NCBI GenBank assembly: GCA_001412425.1
Contig: LKUH01000238.1
Span: 1 to 6,129 of the forward strand
DNA length: 6,129 nucleotides
Reading direction: 5' to 3'
Source: Candidatus Cloacimonas sp. SDB
Lineage (GTDB): Bacteria > Cloacimonadota > Cloacimonadia > Cloacimonadales > TCS61
The notes beneath the pieces are model-generated. The model saw nothing but the letters and a program-made list of their open reading frames with translations, made no database searches and was not told the origin of the DNA. Both the position numbers and the translations under genes were made by a program. This document shows positions 6,108 through 6,129 of the stretch, piece by piece (the stretch's first letter is position 1; the number at the start of each line of letters is the position of its first letter).

Positions 6108-6129
6108 TTATATTATCATAGTACAGCTA

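Overview
All genes that can be supported lie on the minus strand, so the window is transcribed from high to low coordinates. The secreted protein gives the best taxonomic clue. It combines GLUG-type repeats, a dockerin-like segment and a C-terminal NYPNPFNPST...GIYLYRL sorting/FlgD-like domain. This style is common in Cloacimonadota (Candidatus Cloacimonetes) and related FCB-group bacteria, often known from metagenomes. The phylum is an inference from protein style and moderate GC; no marker gene is present.

Layout in transcription order: (1) A cytosolic PAS-containing histidine kinase (4761 to about 6107), whose 5' end is unresolved because an in-frame TAA sits just upstream of the first PAS residues. 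(2) 44 nt later, an NtrC-type sigma-54-dependent response regulator (3334-4716) with intact receiver, AAA+ and Fis-type HTH domains. (3) 58 nt later, an 823-residue secreted modular protein (804-3275). (4) A 174-nt gap (630-803) holding a small palindrome and a short frame that overlaps the next gene. (5) A small stand-alone degenerate receiver protein (198-629). (6) A short gene-like stretch (33-160) with the best Shine-Dalgarno sequence in the window but a reading frame broken in two places.

The kinase and regulator are almost certainly partners (NtrB/NtrC-like): the kinase senses an unknown intracellular cue and the regulator activates sigma-54 promoters. The secreted protein and the degenerate receiver are codirectional and closely spaced, so they may share transcription or regulation. 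I found no convincing sigma-54 (-24/-12) promoter in the gaps, so the regulator's targets probably lie elsewhere or are not recognisable by eye.

No RNA genes, insertion sequences, CRISPR arrays or phage genes were seen. The most interesting points are the disrupted or recoded-looking small frames at 33-160 and 575-796, the in-frame stop at the head of the kinase, the HQxxN kinase H-box, and the secreted protein that carries both dockerin-like and cohesin-like segments. Three frame disruptions in about 6 kb could also mean sequence errors in a draft or metagenomic assembly.
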